Translations under genes and position numbers: made by a program
The notes under the pieces: model-generated
The model's database searches: none
What the model was told of the DNA's origin: nothing
What the model saw: the letters and a program-made list of their open reading frames with translations, nothing else
Shown here: piece by piece, positions 25,936 through 38,500 of the stretch
Layout: each line of letters starts with the position of its first letter
How positions within the stretch are numbered: position 1 is the stretch's first letter
Source of the DNA: Larus michahellis
Lineage: Eukaryota; Chordata; Aves; Charadriiformes; Laridae
DNA: 64,000 bases
Reading direction: 5' to 3'
Assembly: GCF_964199755.1 (NCBI RefSeq)
Contig: NC_133901.1
Coordinates: forward strand, 45,105,418-45,169,417

Positions 25936-28900
25936 CACCAAAAACACTTGTGCCACCAACCAGCCATCTGCAATTTGACATGGGTATTTCGACAAGAGAA
26001 GCAGAGCAATGAAATCACTGCTAAGATGTGTAAACATAGAGCTTTTATTTAGTTAAAGGACTAGAGATCATAGTCATAATCTGGCCTCAGCTCTTGGGTA
26101 CAGATATATAGGCTAACAGCTCATGGCAGAGGCGTTTCAAAGAATGAAGATCACTTTTATGGCTTAAATTTGTCTAGCTGGAATTAAATAAGAATTAGAG
26201 TTATTTAATGGATGCAGTCATTACCTAAACACAATGATTGTTATCAGAGATCATCTTCTGTCAGGGGTCATCTTTACTGAGAAAGGGCTATACTTTTAGT
26301 TGCTTTTACAGTTGCCAGCTAGTCATGATTGTTGCTCTGATGACCATTAAAGCAATGCAAGTCACAACAGTTACCAGCTGTAGGGGTATAATTCTTTATT
26401 CACACACCTGCTTGGTTGGGGATTAAATCAGGCTGTACATACAGCTGTTCAAGGTGCTGTGATTTGCATAAGCTACAAACTTGCAGTTTGTTAGTGGGAC
26501 AACTCAAAGAGTTTGCCTATATTTAGCACCTTGAGGACATCCCACAGAAAGATACAGCCTTTAGGAGTCAAAAAGCGCCTTGTATGCTTGCTGCAACCAG
26601 GCGAAATGATAGGAGAAATGTGACATCTTGGTCCAGTACAAAATGTGAGAACTGGCATTGCCCTAAACTAGCAGATATTTGCATCACGTCTTCTCTGCCA
26701 AAAAGGTGAAGGAGGTGAGTGTTGAGGGACCTGGATGAGAAGCTCTCTGGTTCATGTGACAGGGATCAGCTTCAGTCTCTTCTGTTCCATCCCTGTGGGG
26801 CAATGCCACGGTGGTTCTGGAAAGAAAGTCCTATTGACACTTGTTTCGCTCTAACAGCGGTGCAGGGCTGCAAGCGCTCTTCTGCGCTCACACATCCTTG
26901 TGCTCCCTGGGTGTACGCGGCACACACACCTGCGGGGCCTCCCTTAGGCAGCGGTTGTGGCTACCACGAGCTATGACTTCACTTTGGGGCAAAGTACAAA
27001 AGTAACGGAGGTCTGGCTGTTAATAGAGTTGGGACAGGCCACATGTAGGGTAGAGCTCTAGGGCTTTGGGCTGGGCGCTGGGCTGACCAGATGAGATGTT
27101 CTGGTCTCAGCACAGTAATGCCAGGGCAGCTGCTGGTCCTAGCCCAAGCTTTCCACAGCTTCTGGCTCTTCATCCTCCCCATTTTTTCCCCCCTCTTCAT
27201 TCTATTTCCAAACCTGTTCTAAACCTGTCTAAACAGGCTGTTTCTAGAGTTAGCAAAAATTTGTCATCTGATTTTGTAACAGCTTTAAACATGAACTAAT
27301 ACCCAAGTGATTTTTTTGTCATTGATTCTTCTCATGAAATACAAAAACTTGTCCCTGCTCCAATCCCCTTCCTTCTGTGAGCTCTCCCTCTTTCACATCC
27401 CCCCTGCACATGTATGTACTCTGGAAAACCAAAGGCACAGAGTAAGAAGTGTAAAGAGCAGAAAGCCCGGGCCACTGGCCACCTGGCACTTGGTGCAAGT
27501 GAAGACCAAAGGCCAAAGTGCTAGAGATACAGTTTATTTGTGGAGCTGTAGCTACAGAACAGACATGTACGTGAATTGTTACGAAATCTAAACAAAAAGC
27601 TTAGTTACCGCTTGCTTGGTTTTAAGTGGAATCCATGCTTGGGGTTTTGTTTTAATTTTCTTCTGTTGAGCAAACACTGATGCCGCAGATCTGAAGACAG
27701 CCAGATCATCTGTTTGTGTTTCCTTTCTCTTCTTTACTTTTTCCCTATGCCTGTGAATCTCTCAGACACAGACAGCATAGTTACACGATACATTATGTCT
27801 AATTGACCTTTACCTCATTAATCAGTTAAATGATTCAGATACAGAAAATTACACATTATTTTTCTGACTCAGAATCCAGTCATTACAGGCAAAAAACCCA
27901 TGGGTTGTTTTTGGGCCCAGAACCAGTCAGTCATACGACTATGAGTGTAGCAGACAATTACACCAACAAAGGCATGAGTTGGCTGCTTTAGCTGCTCATA
28001 AACCGTGAGGCAGTAACTCAGGTCACTGTGTTGGAGACAAAGGTGCTCTAGTCTTAAAGAAAAGCAAGATTTTTCTTCAATCACTGGTGGGTTTGTTTAT
28101 TTCTGCCAAACAAATAATCTCTATCAAATTAAATTATAACGTCTTTGGGTCTTTCATTTCCAGCCAATTTATTACGAGCTGATGCTCAAACAGAATATCT
28201 GAAGCACTGAGCACTTTCCATTATAATTTTTCTATTGGTGCTAAAAAACATTTTTCTTTGAGTTATATTAAGCTATTCCAGTGGCTTTCCAAACCAACCA
28301 ACAAAAGAAAAGAAACCCAATATTGGATTTTATGAAGAAATCAAACCCATTGCTCTTTTAAACTAACAGAAACCGTTAAATCTGTGCATCAGAAATCCTG
28401 CTAATCTGTGTCCCATAAGGTGGAAGAATCAGGCTGGAAAGCTTTAATTTGATGTTGCATGAATTTGATATTAAGATGGAGATTGATTTTATATTTTTTT
28501 TCATAAACTTGCAGAGAAGCAGTTTTGTTGTATTTTTTATATATCAGAAAGGGAAGTTAAACCAATAAGCCTATACAACACAGCTAAAAACTAAAGGAAA
28601 CTTAATCACAATATTTCCCAGAGTAAATTTGCATAACATAATTTAGGCAAATAGTTGCTGTACATATTAACGTCGACTCGGTGTCTGGCCAGGCATGTCT
28701 GAGCATCGTGCTGTCCCTCATGCTCCTGCTCTAACCCCAGGATGGGGAGGGCTTTGTGTTCTGGCACTCGGGATTTGCAGGGAGAGGAACATTCATATAG
28801 ATGGAAAGAGAGGAAAAATATTTTAGGCCAGTAAGTTTTCAGATCAGACAAAAGTAGCACAAGATCCTCATTTATTGCACAATTCCCTGTTGGGTTTTTC

Positions 28901-29384
28901 TAGGTTTGACAGTACAATCAGAGTAAACCAGTGCCTCCCCAGAGCACACCTCTGGCTGTCGGTATGTCCACCTGCACAACTGTCAGTCACCTCAGCTGAA
29001 GGCCTTGGCAATACTTACAGCGTAACTATAGAAAGGCAGGCTTTCTTGATGTTAGTTAAGGGAATACAACGCTGCATTATGCTTGCTTCTCTTTCAGTCT
29101 TCCTTTCAGTCCATTGTAATGCAAGAGAAGAAGTCAGTCTAGGAACTAAGCCAACAACAGTAATTACAATATAGCCAAAAAATGGAAGGCAAAGTGCTGA
29201 GAACCGTAGTAAATGAAGACAAAATTATACGCAATCTCTTTTCACATAAACTTATCAGCAATAGACTGGGAAACCCATCATTTTTGGATGGATCCTACAC
29301 AGTAACAGTCATCCTCAGAGATGTTATCATCCTGAACCATCCTTCACAGGGATGGGTGGTGTTACAACTTTTACCGGGGCTGGC
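25936..29384. other. Intergenic stretch, no supported gene
   Basis: I see no splice-flanked coding exon. There are scattered short frames only. TTTATT at 28871-28876 reads as AATAAA on the minus strand and could end the candidate small membrane-protein transcript that lies above it. Confidence 0.4.
26183..26188 (+). other. Possible polyA signal (ATTAAA) of the sushi-like gene
   Basis: The variant hexamer ATTAAA lies about 250 bases past the stop codon at 25933-25935. It is common by chance in AT-rich DNA, so weight is low. Confidence 0.25.
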
Positions 29385-29549
29385 TCACACCGAGCCATGC
29401 AGCGAGATCTGTGGCACACGCTTCATTCTCCAGATCACCACCGCAGCGGGGGGCAGAAACATGAGAAAACTCATGATCAGCACTGCAGCAAAAATGACCA
29501 GCAGTATTTCCCATGGGGCCAGGATTGTTTCCAACATGGTTTCCTCCAT
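29385..29549 (-). CDS. Candidate small single-pass membrane protein (54 aa), or last exon of an unknown gene
   Basis: On the minus strand an acceptor-like sequence (TTTTTTGCTTTACAG) precedes an exon beginning at 29564, and 60 codons run open to TGA at 29387-29385. An internal ATG at 29549 has a G at -3 and G at +4. It would give a 54-residue protein: an acidic N-terminus (MEETMLE), a hydrophobic segment at about 15-40, then a basic tail (WRMKRVP). This is a type III-like micropeptide layout. Alternatively the 60 codons are the phase-0 last exon of a longer protein. A 126-codon frame lies on the opposite strand and is equally uncharacterised. No family is recognised and no upstream exon was found; chance is a real possibility. 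Confidence 0.35.
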   Translation of the reverse strand: MEETMLETILAPWEILLVIFAAVLIMSFLMFLPPAAVVIWRMKRVPQISLHGSV

Positions 29550-29564
29550 TTCAAGAGCCTGAAG

Positions 29565-32500
29565 CTGTAAAGCAAAAAATACACTGCATTACTTTCTTGC
29601 AAATAGGCATTATGGCTGTATAGGTGTGTGTGTTGCATAGGGCTGTCAGCCTCTTTCACCTATTATTTTTTCATCCTGAAGAACAAACACAGTTTCCCCG
29701 GCTGCAGGGCCTAGAGGAGCTTCTGCTCTCTCTTTCTATGTCCCCTCGAGAGCCTCTGTGGAGCATCAGCCTACCTTTCCATTTTGGCTCAGTTGCAGTC
29801 GCTGATTCTGGTGTAAGACAATATGTCCACGCTGAAACACCCTTCCTGACTCTTGGGCCAGCCTTTGTCACCTTCTCTTTAAAATTATGACTTTTAAGGC
29901 CCTTCCTTCCCACTTAGAGCATCATTACACAAAATGATGGTTACACTGACGTGTATCAAAGCCAAAGCTGAGAATAAAAGGATTCAATGGAAAGAAGGGA
30001 GAACTGTAAGTCATCTGTCATCAGAATGTGTACTTTATCTCTTTTTTTTCCTGTAAAATAGGCTTTAGAAACTTTTTGCTTGCCAGAGAGCTTCAACAGA
30101 TGTTCAGTAAAAAATTACGTGCTTTGAAAATGGCTACAGATATATTTTAAAGAAACTGTTAAATCTTTTGAAAACTAATTTCTGTTTGAAATGGTTTAAT
30201 CAAACAAGTATGAGCTTAAGATGCAGGGAGGTTTAGCATCCAGGCACTGGGGCATACATGCAGAGCAGAAGCAGAGATAGTAAGTCTCAAGTCTTTAGTT
30301 TTGCAAAATAGAAAAAGAAAGAGTAGACCAGCCAGGAAGGAGTGGGACATGGAGCCAGGACTGTTAACAGGTGTGTCCTAGTTAGTCAAGGGCTCAATGC
30401 AATTCCTTCAGCACAGGAGCCACACACCTGAAAGCCATAATGAAGCCATAATGAAGGTGAATAAAAGGTGGTAGCCAGGGATTAAGCAGGCTTTTTATCC
30501 CCACAACCTCTTGCCCCTGTACCCTGGCAGTAAGGAGGTTTCTTGAGGGGCTGCAGTGCTGCCTTTGGCCTGGGAATTTGGCCTAGTTTTCACCAGAGGA
30601 GATCTCAGGTTTGTCTGTCACTTTTCATAGTGGGTGCTATACTGGGTTTCTGTCACTAAATCATGATCCTTATGAGAAGGAGAAGACTGAAACAGGGTTG
30701 ATATAATATGCTTATTTGGAGAGAGTAGAAGAATATGAGCATATATGGGAAACTAGTGAGCTACCAGCAATTTTGTACCTGGCTTAATGGTGTTAAAATT
30801 GCCCTCAGCTCAGAGCTTTTTTGCTGTGGCTTGTGAGGAGGAGCAGCAGATGTCTGGTCACAAATCCTAGAGGATTTAGGTAATGATATTCCTTAACGAA
30901 GGCTAGCAATCTGTTAGGCAGACTCTAGATGGAGCTTCTCTTAGCTGCCGAATTAACTGGACTCTGCTACTCAGTCAAACCTTGGCTCTCTGGTGCCTAC
31001 CTTTCTTTCATATTTACCTTCTCCTCTTGCTATTGAGGTGCCAGTTCAGCTTTGTTTCTAGAGAGAGACACATAATTTGACAGTGGAAAATATGTTCTCT
31101 CTCCAGGCTCAGTTGTGCCTGCCTAGCCAGGGTCAGTGTCTGCCTTGCAACAGTACCAAGACCTTTTGAGAAACCTCAGCTCTTGCAAGGTTGTGTCAAG
31201 TTTTACAGTTCTGATTAATGTCATGTCTTGCAAACCTGGGAAAAGTATGGAGAACAGGGGTGAAGCTCCCCTAGCTCAGGGCCTGGGGCATGCTGATGGC
31301 TGTGTCCCTGCCAGCTAAGCCACATATCTGTGGCAGGATGGTTGATGGTCCTGGAATGCTGCCCACCAGGTTGGCTCCCTGCAGCCAGCTGTGCTCTGTG
31401 TCTGGTGTCACCTGAGCTACAGAATAGCTTGGTTTTCATCTGGTCAGGCCTGCGGCTCTGACTGATGGGGCTGTGCTCTGGAACTCTTTAGGCTGCGTTA
31501 TATTCTGACCTATCTTGCGGCACTCTTGATATTTTTTTTATTTTCTCCTCTGTGGGTGGATGAAGGTAAGTGTGAGGCTGTTCACAACCAGGGGAGGCAG
31601 CTGTGGGAGAGGGATGTTTGTGCTCGGGGAGCTGCCTTGTGCTGCTTCATGGCTGCACGCAGCTGCTGCGCTGGGAACAACAGAGGTAGGCCTCTTGTCC
31701 TCTAATTCAGTTTTCTTTTTCCATGAATTAATTCCTTTAAATATCTTCATTTCTGACTTGCTTTGTGGTCTCTTGTTCCTGCCTTTTTCTCTGTCAGGCA
31801 TTTTCTGTTAACCTCTTGCTTCTGCTACTTTTGCTTCCTTCTTCAGCTTTCCTTTCAATGCTTGCTGCTCGTTACTTCATTCTCTTCCTCGTTCTCCTCT
31901 TCCAGTCTGTTGCAACTCCCCTGTTTGGACAAGCAGTTATGCAGCCATAGTTTGCATGGGAAATCCCCTGTCCCCATTTTCTGCTCTAGTGATCCCTCAC
32001 TGAGACCTGGCTAAGGGGAAAAAAAATAATCCAGTGAGAGCATCCACTGCTGGTGAGGATGAGAGCAGAGCACTGCCCCTTTCCTTAAATCCTGGCTGTG
32101 AGGGAGGGTCACACCAGTTAAACTGCCACAAAACAAACGTCCAGTGATCTTCAGCTGAACTATATACCATGTTGTGTAAGAAATAGGCATTCTTAGACAC
32201 CCTGGATGCTGAGGATGAAGGAAAGCTCTGTTCTCTTCCTCTGCTGAGAAAGTAAATCCTACGGTTTGAGGTGAGGAAGGTGAGTTCACGCAGACAAGAG
32301 AGGCTCCATGGGGAAGGCACCCCTCTGTTTCATCCTTTGGTGAAGAAGACATAATGTGTCACTATGCTTGGATAAGAAACCGCTGTCCTGTTAGCTGTAC
32401 CACTGTCAGTGAAACAAAGGTCAGACAAAATGGCTCTACATGTGTCTGCTGGGGGAAGCACTCCCTGGGAGGCCTTGCTGGGTTTCTGTCTGCCTTGGAC

Positions 32501-35500
32501 CTTCTGAGGAGCCAAAATGCTCTGCAATCAGAAAATAATAGTGAGGGTGATATTGCGGAAGCAATTGGGAAGTGATGGAAAGGTCTGTGATAGCGTGGAG
32601 ACAGCTTCAAGGAGTCAAGGCTGTAAAGAGCAGCAGTTCATTTGCCAAGGGCCTTGTTCACCTATTGGAGCTGTTGACTACATTTGCTTTAGCTAGAAAT
32701 GCTGCTGATTGATGATATAATTATGTAATGTCCCCAGACTATTAATTTGTCCTTCACCCGCCCATTCTGTTCTTTCCCTGCACTCATGTTCTCCTGTTTT
32801 AAGGCTCTGGGCTCTCAGCTTGTGAGTGAGTGCTGCACAGCTTGGGGTGCGTATGCAGCCTGCTTTGGTCTTTTGGGGACTGAATGCATCACCAACTCTT
32901 CGTAACTATACCTGTATGATGAGAGGGTCACGTCATACATCATATATTACATAATTTTCAGTAAGATGCATCATAAATCAGGTACACTCACGACAGTGGA
33001 ATCCATCCCAAACAGAAACAGGGGCACTGACAAGTGAGTCCGCTAAACTGCGGTGCTGTGCAACCAGCAGTACAGAAGCTGGAGGCCATGACTCAACGAC
33101 CCTTCCCAGTGTTGCTTGCCTGGGTTTCACTCAGCACAGCTGTGAAAGAGCTGGGACTGCTGCTCAGTTAACGAGGTGTTTCTCACATTGACAGTGTTTG
33201 ATGCACACAGGCTGTGTGGTTAAATAATCTTTCCAAACAGTCAGTATCCCTGCCAACTTTCTAAAACTCTAAGCTTTGATTATGGGAGGGTATGAATGAA
33301 TCAAAATAGCAGTCAAGCAAACATGGCTCTAGAACTACAAAAGCAGTGGTGTTTCTCTCAGCATAAAGAAACACTGTCTTTTGCAAGTTCTTTATCTCAA
33401 CTAAAATCCTCATCAGTGAACATGCGAGCATATCAAATCTGGTCTCTAAACCACAAAATATTTTGCAGTGAAGGGTGCTCTAGATCTGTCCCCTAAATTT
33501 AACAGCTGGGTAGAGGACTAAAACCTCTGCAAGGACTGGAGCGGAAGGCAATAAATGACTTTAGAGGTGTATAAAATAATGAAGGCATTTAGGGAGGGGG
33601 AAAAAAAAGCCTTTTAGAGAAGTGTGATTTCTGGTTATACCTTCCATTTCCAGTGTTTCATTTAAGATTTGCCTGAAGCTACACAAATTAAAGTTGTTTT
33701 TTTTTCTTAACTATAGTTGATGGAGGGCCTTTTTGGACCCTAAAGAAGGGGTCATCTTATCACAGAGGACAAAACCCTTCCTTAGAAAAATCACAATTCT
33801 ATCCTTATACCCTCCCCAGAAAACAAAATTGTAACCTTGTTATGTAGTTCTGGAAATGAAGCTGCTATGCTTCATTAACTGCATATGTTTAATGAAATCT
33901 AAAGTAGGCCTCGTAAAACTGTATGTCTTAGATTGTGGATTGCTTCACTGCTCCCCTTATCTTAGCACAGATCTATTTATGAATTGTAGTATCTTAAAGA
34001 TCATGGCACACAACTGTTGCAGAGGCCTATAAGCAGAAAATAAAAGACTTGCAGTATTTAGCTGGTGTACTTGTCTGCCAGCTCACAGCCTGCTGCTATA
34101 TAGGAAAGCCAGAAAATATCGTTTGACCATTTGATTTGCAGTATTAACTCTTGATTATTAGCAAAAACCAAAACCACATATAGGCAGACAGGGTGACTTG
34201 CTCTTCGGCATGGGCTGCCCTCTTCCAGTGAAGCAGATGGGCAGGGTGCAGCCGAGACAGCTGTCTTGTGGCTTCTGCCCTGCAAGGAATCTACCCCAAT
34301 CTTTCCCCACCAGCTGAAACTATTCGAGTGCTTGTCCTGCCTGCTGCAGCATTGCTGTATTGAATGTAATCTTTGATTCTAGCTGTAATGAACCTATGCT
34401 AAAAAGTCTGTGCATGAGTCTGTGCTAATCTTGCTTTTTTTTTTTTTCCCCTCCAAGTTACTCATGAATATCTTTTGATTTTAGAGAACTATCAGTAGGG
34501 AAAACCTTATGAAAACCCACATGTATTTATCCCCTATCTCAACCAGGGGGCCCTCAGTGTGTCATGAGGCTGAGTACTGAAAGTAGCAATGCTGTTATGC
34601 CAAAAAGGCTGATTTGCAGTCTATAGAAGAAGTGTAAAGCTCTAAGACGGCCTTCTGAAGCCTACAGAGGTCATTGTAACATGAGAAGGTCCCCGAGCAA
34701 GATGCTTGTGGGAGGTGGTGGCCTCCCGGTCTGTTACTTGGTCTCAGTTGTGGTTCCTCTGAAGATGTTTGGCACAGGGTAGAAAGATGATCTGAACTGG
34801 CACTTACTCGTATAATTTGTCTACCTCCAAACTTCAGAGTAGTTCACTATCATGTATTAATTTTTTTCTGCCTCCTTGGAAAGGTCACAGATCTAGTACC
34901 ACCGTCTCACCTCTGGAAACAGAAAAGCAAGTTTTAAAAGTCTTTGGGACACTAGTAAATTCATAAGTGCAGCCACTAAAAGGCAGAACGGTGTGCAAGG
35001 CCTGTTTCATATCAGTGAATTGAGTTATATTTCCTCTTGTTTCCATCAGAATATTCTGATTAGTAACTACAGCATTTAATGTCAATCAAAAAGCACCTGA
35101 GAGCAAAAGAGACTCAGTTGGAAGCAAACAAGAAATGTGGGTAAAGACTATTTGCCTTTCCTCTTCAGTTCCAACAGAAAAGCTGCAATTCCTTCATCTC
35201 CCCTAACGCAGCGTTTCAGGTTTACACCCATGTTTACATGCTTTTGGAAAGAACTGGTTCTGTTTAAATCTTGTGACTCTTAAATGATTTCTGGAGTTGG
35301 AATACTTCAGGCAGGTAAGAACCTCAGTGCCTGCAACAGAACAAACTCCTCACTGGAGAACTACTCAGTGCTCTTACTGAGTAAAAACCTTGCTGCTAAA
35401 TATTTGTAAAGCAAGCACAAACATGCCTCAGGCTGACACTTGCTTATAGGCTTGTGTGACTGAGTATTTATGGAAGCACATCAAGGAAATTAGACCCTTG

Positions 35501-38500
35501 ATTAATGTCTAAACAGGTGAATTCAGTGTTTAATTTTGTGGTGGGTGGCCTGCTCTAAGATCTTTGTTTCTAGTGTTATTTGAAACTCTTGGCAACAGCA
35601 TCAGGTTCTACCCCAGATGTTCTTGTAGGCAAGAAAATACTGACAAATGCAGGCATATGGATCTCAGTAAGTATCATTTGCAAACACCTGGCTGGAAGCA
35701 CATATTGGGAGACTTGGTTTTGCTGCTGTCCCTGAAGCAGGTAGCGTGGTATTGGTGTTTATCATGTATTTTGTCACGTTAATCACAATTCGCTTGATGG
35801 CATCTTCCACACTCCACTTGGGGGGGGGGGAGGAGGAGGGAAGAGGAAAAACTGTTCCTACGTCAAAGAAAATGGTTGTGGCTTTAAGAAAGACCCATCA
35901 GCCAGGACAAGTTTTCTACAAGAGCTCCAGGCCTTCCATTGTACTACTTACATACAATTATATATGTACCATATATATCAGTAATATTTGAGAATCAATC
36001 CTTCCCTTTTCCACACCCAAAGGCAGGGTCTTATTCAGCATAAGCTTGGATTTTCGTTATTACTGAAACCGACTGAAGCTAGAACAGACAGTACAAAAGA
36101 ACTTCTACATAATACAGTTGTATTGGGACTTTTGGGAATATCTTGGTCACAGACTTACCTCTGTGTAATCAAGTGACAGTGCTTAATCACTAGTTTGCCT
36201 GTTGGAGATTAATCTCCTGGTGGAGATGGATGCAGTTGGATTGGATGAAAAACCACAATTAATAGTACTAAGCAAAAATATATATCTGAAATGTTAAAGA
36301 CTGAATGTCTGAATGAAAGACTTAGTTATCTCTTTACACAATCATTTTTGATAGTTTAGCAGGTCATCTATTCCACTAAAATATACTAATTTAGTATATC
36401 AGATAAAACCAGATATGTGATACTGAGTTTCCGGTATGTTATACAAACAGGGCTTATAGTTCTTTATGTGGGGAGGGTTTTCATTATCTAGATGTGAGAG
36501 CTGCCCAATTAGATACACAGATCGACTCCCAGTTGCTTTAGTACAACTGGAGCTGCAGAACACTTGCCATTTTGCAGATGTGCAAACACTTCTTCTCCCA
36601 GGCATGTACTTATTTTAATGGAAGAACAAGTCAAAAGGGCTAAACCGGCAACAGTAATGAACTTGTTCTGCTTCCTGTTCTGCTCAGTCAGTGATTTAAA
36701 GCTTTAGCCTTCAAGTAGGGAAAATGAGCGTTACTGTGTACTTGCTCTCTAACATAACTGCCAACTTCCTATTAATATTTAAAGATAATTATACATGTAT
36801 AGACTAGTTTTCTGAAGAGGTCATCACTGCTGCAATGCCTGCAGTGTGCCTCGTAATAGTGTACAGCTGCAGAAAGGTGAATTCCTATGTCACTTCTGTG
36901 ACTGTGTTTTGTAAGCAGAGGCAGCAAACAGTAGGAACGTGAAAAGTTCTGAGACCTGGATTTCTTGCACAGTAATTGACTAGAAATGAGGGTGATGATG
37001 AAGAGAGAACTATTACTGCAAGTTGAAAGTGTCACTTAAAAATCCTGTAAAAACCAGGAACCAAATTCATGAGTTTAGTACCTTAGAGAAAAGGCTGTAT
37101 TTCAACTATGTAAAAACCTCAGAAAGATCTAGTAACACTGCTCTGATCCCTGGAGGGCCAAACCTTTCAAACCAGAATAGTGTTATGAAAATGTTCAGAA
37201 TCATAAATTATTAAGAGATATCACTGAATTTGTTTGTATTATAAATGTATCCTCTACAAGTAACAACTGAACACAGTGATAATTATAAATATTTCAGTAT
37301 TCATTTTTGAAAGGATTTCAGCCTTTATAAAGCATGCTGTACTTTTAAGCAGAACCTGTGTACGTTTAGCTTTCCATGTATCAAGTCTCCACATTCATTT
37401 CTAGCTGCAAATCTAGGACACAAATCTAGCTTAAAGAATTAAAAAAAAAAAGTTTGGATGCAGAAATCAGATGCATAAAACTTGGGAGGAGATGTTAAAA
37501 AGAAAGGTATAATGAAGATAGCATATTTAATAATGCAAAGTACTGTAGCACACTGCTGGGGTTTTGCTGATCATGCACGTAGTTGCAGTATGTTTCACCT
37601 CACTTCCAAAGTAAGCAGGTGACTACCATGAAAGTTAAGATGCAACAAAAGTGTTTCTCTGCTGCTATTAAAGTATGCATAAATCACTTTTTCTGGATAT
37701 GTAAATTCTGATTTTTCTATTTCATCTAATAAGGTGTCTTTATGTGGTATCTTAAGAGTTCCTGGCATATAAGTTTCCTGACTTTTGAATGTATTGCAGA
37801 GGGGGGTGTTATACACCTGTAAGTCAAATAGACTTTTCCTGGTCTGAAATATTTAGACTTTAAACACTTTAGAATAAACTTACACAAGCTGATGGTTTGC
37901 TCAATTAAAAAAAAAAATAAAAAAAATAAAGATTGCCTTATGCAGTGCACTTGCAGACATAACTCTATAAACCATTTAACAAACTATTTTGATACTAGTG
38001 AACTTAAAATAAATTACATGAACAGCAACTCTGTATTTTCCTCTTCATCCCTTCCCTGCTGACAACCTCGTAACCAAATTAGAAATAATTTAGTTATCCC
38101 CTTATTTTTGCAGGAAGGCCAGCAAGTGGTTGAATTTGAGTTGAATGTTTGCATCTCTCTCAACTTGACTACCTGAAATAAGTAAATAAGTTCTGGCTTT
38201 CTCTAAAGCTTGCATGGTCCTGCAGTCATTCAGCTCTTTTCCATCCACTCTTACCTGCTCAGAGTCCTCAAGGTGTCTTGCAGGTAAAATGGAGTCGCTT
38301 TGTCTGGGCGTCCATCCTCTGCTGTCAGGCAGCCGGCGTCTGTGTTAGAGAAGGTGGTGTTCAACCTGCCAGACAAAGCAGGGAAGGTGAGGGCAGCGTC
38401 CCCTCGGCTCTGCGAGGCTCAGGTGAGCGCAGCAGCCTGCACAGGTACTTGTTTGTACAGTGGTGCCTCTATCACCTCCCACTTGGTGTTCTTAAAGTGG

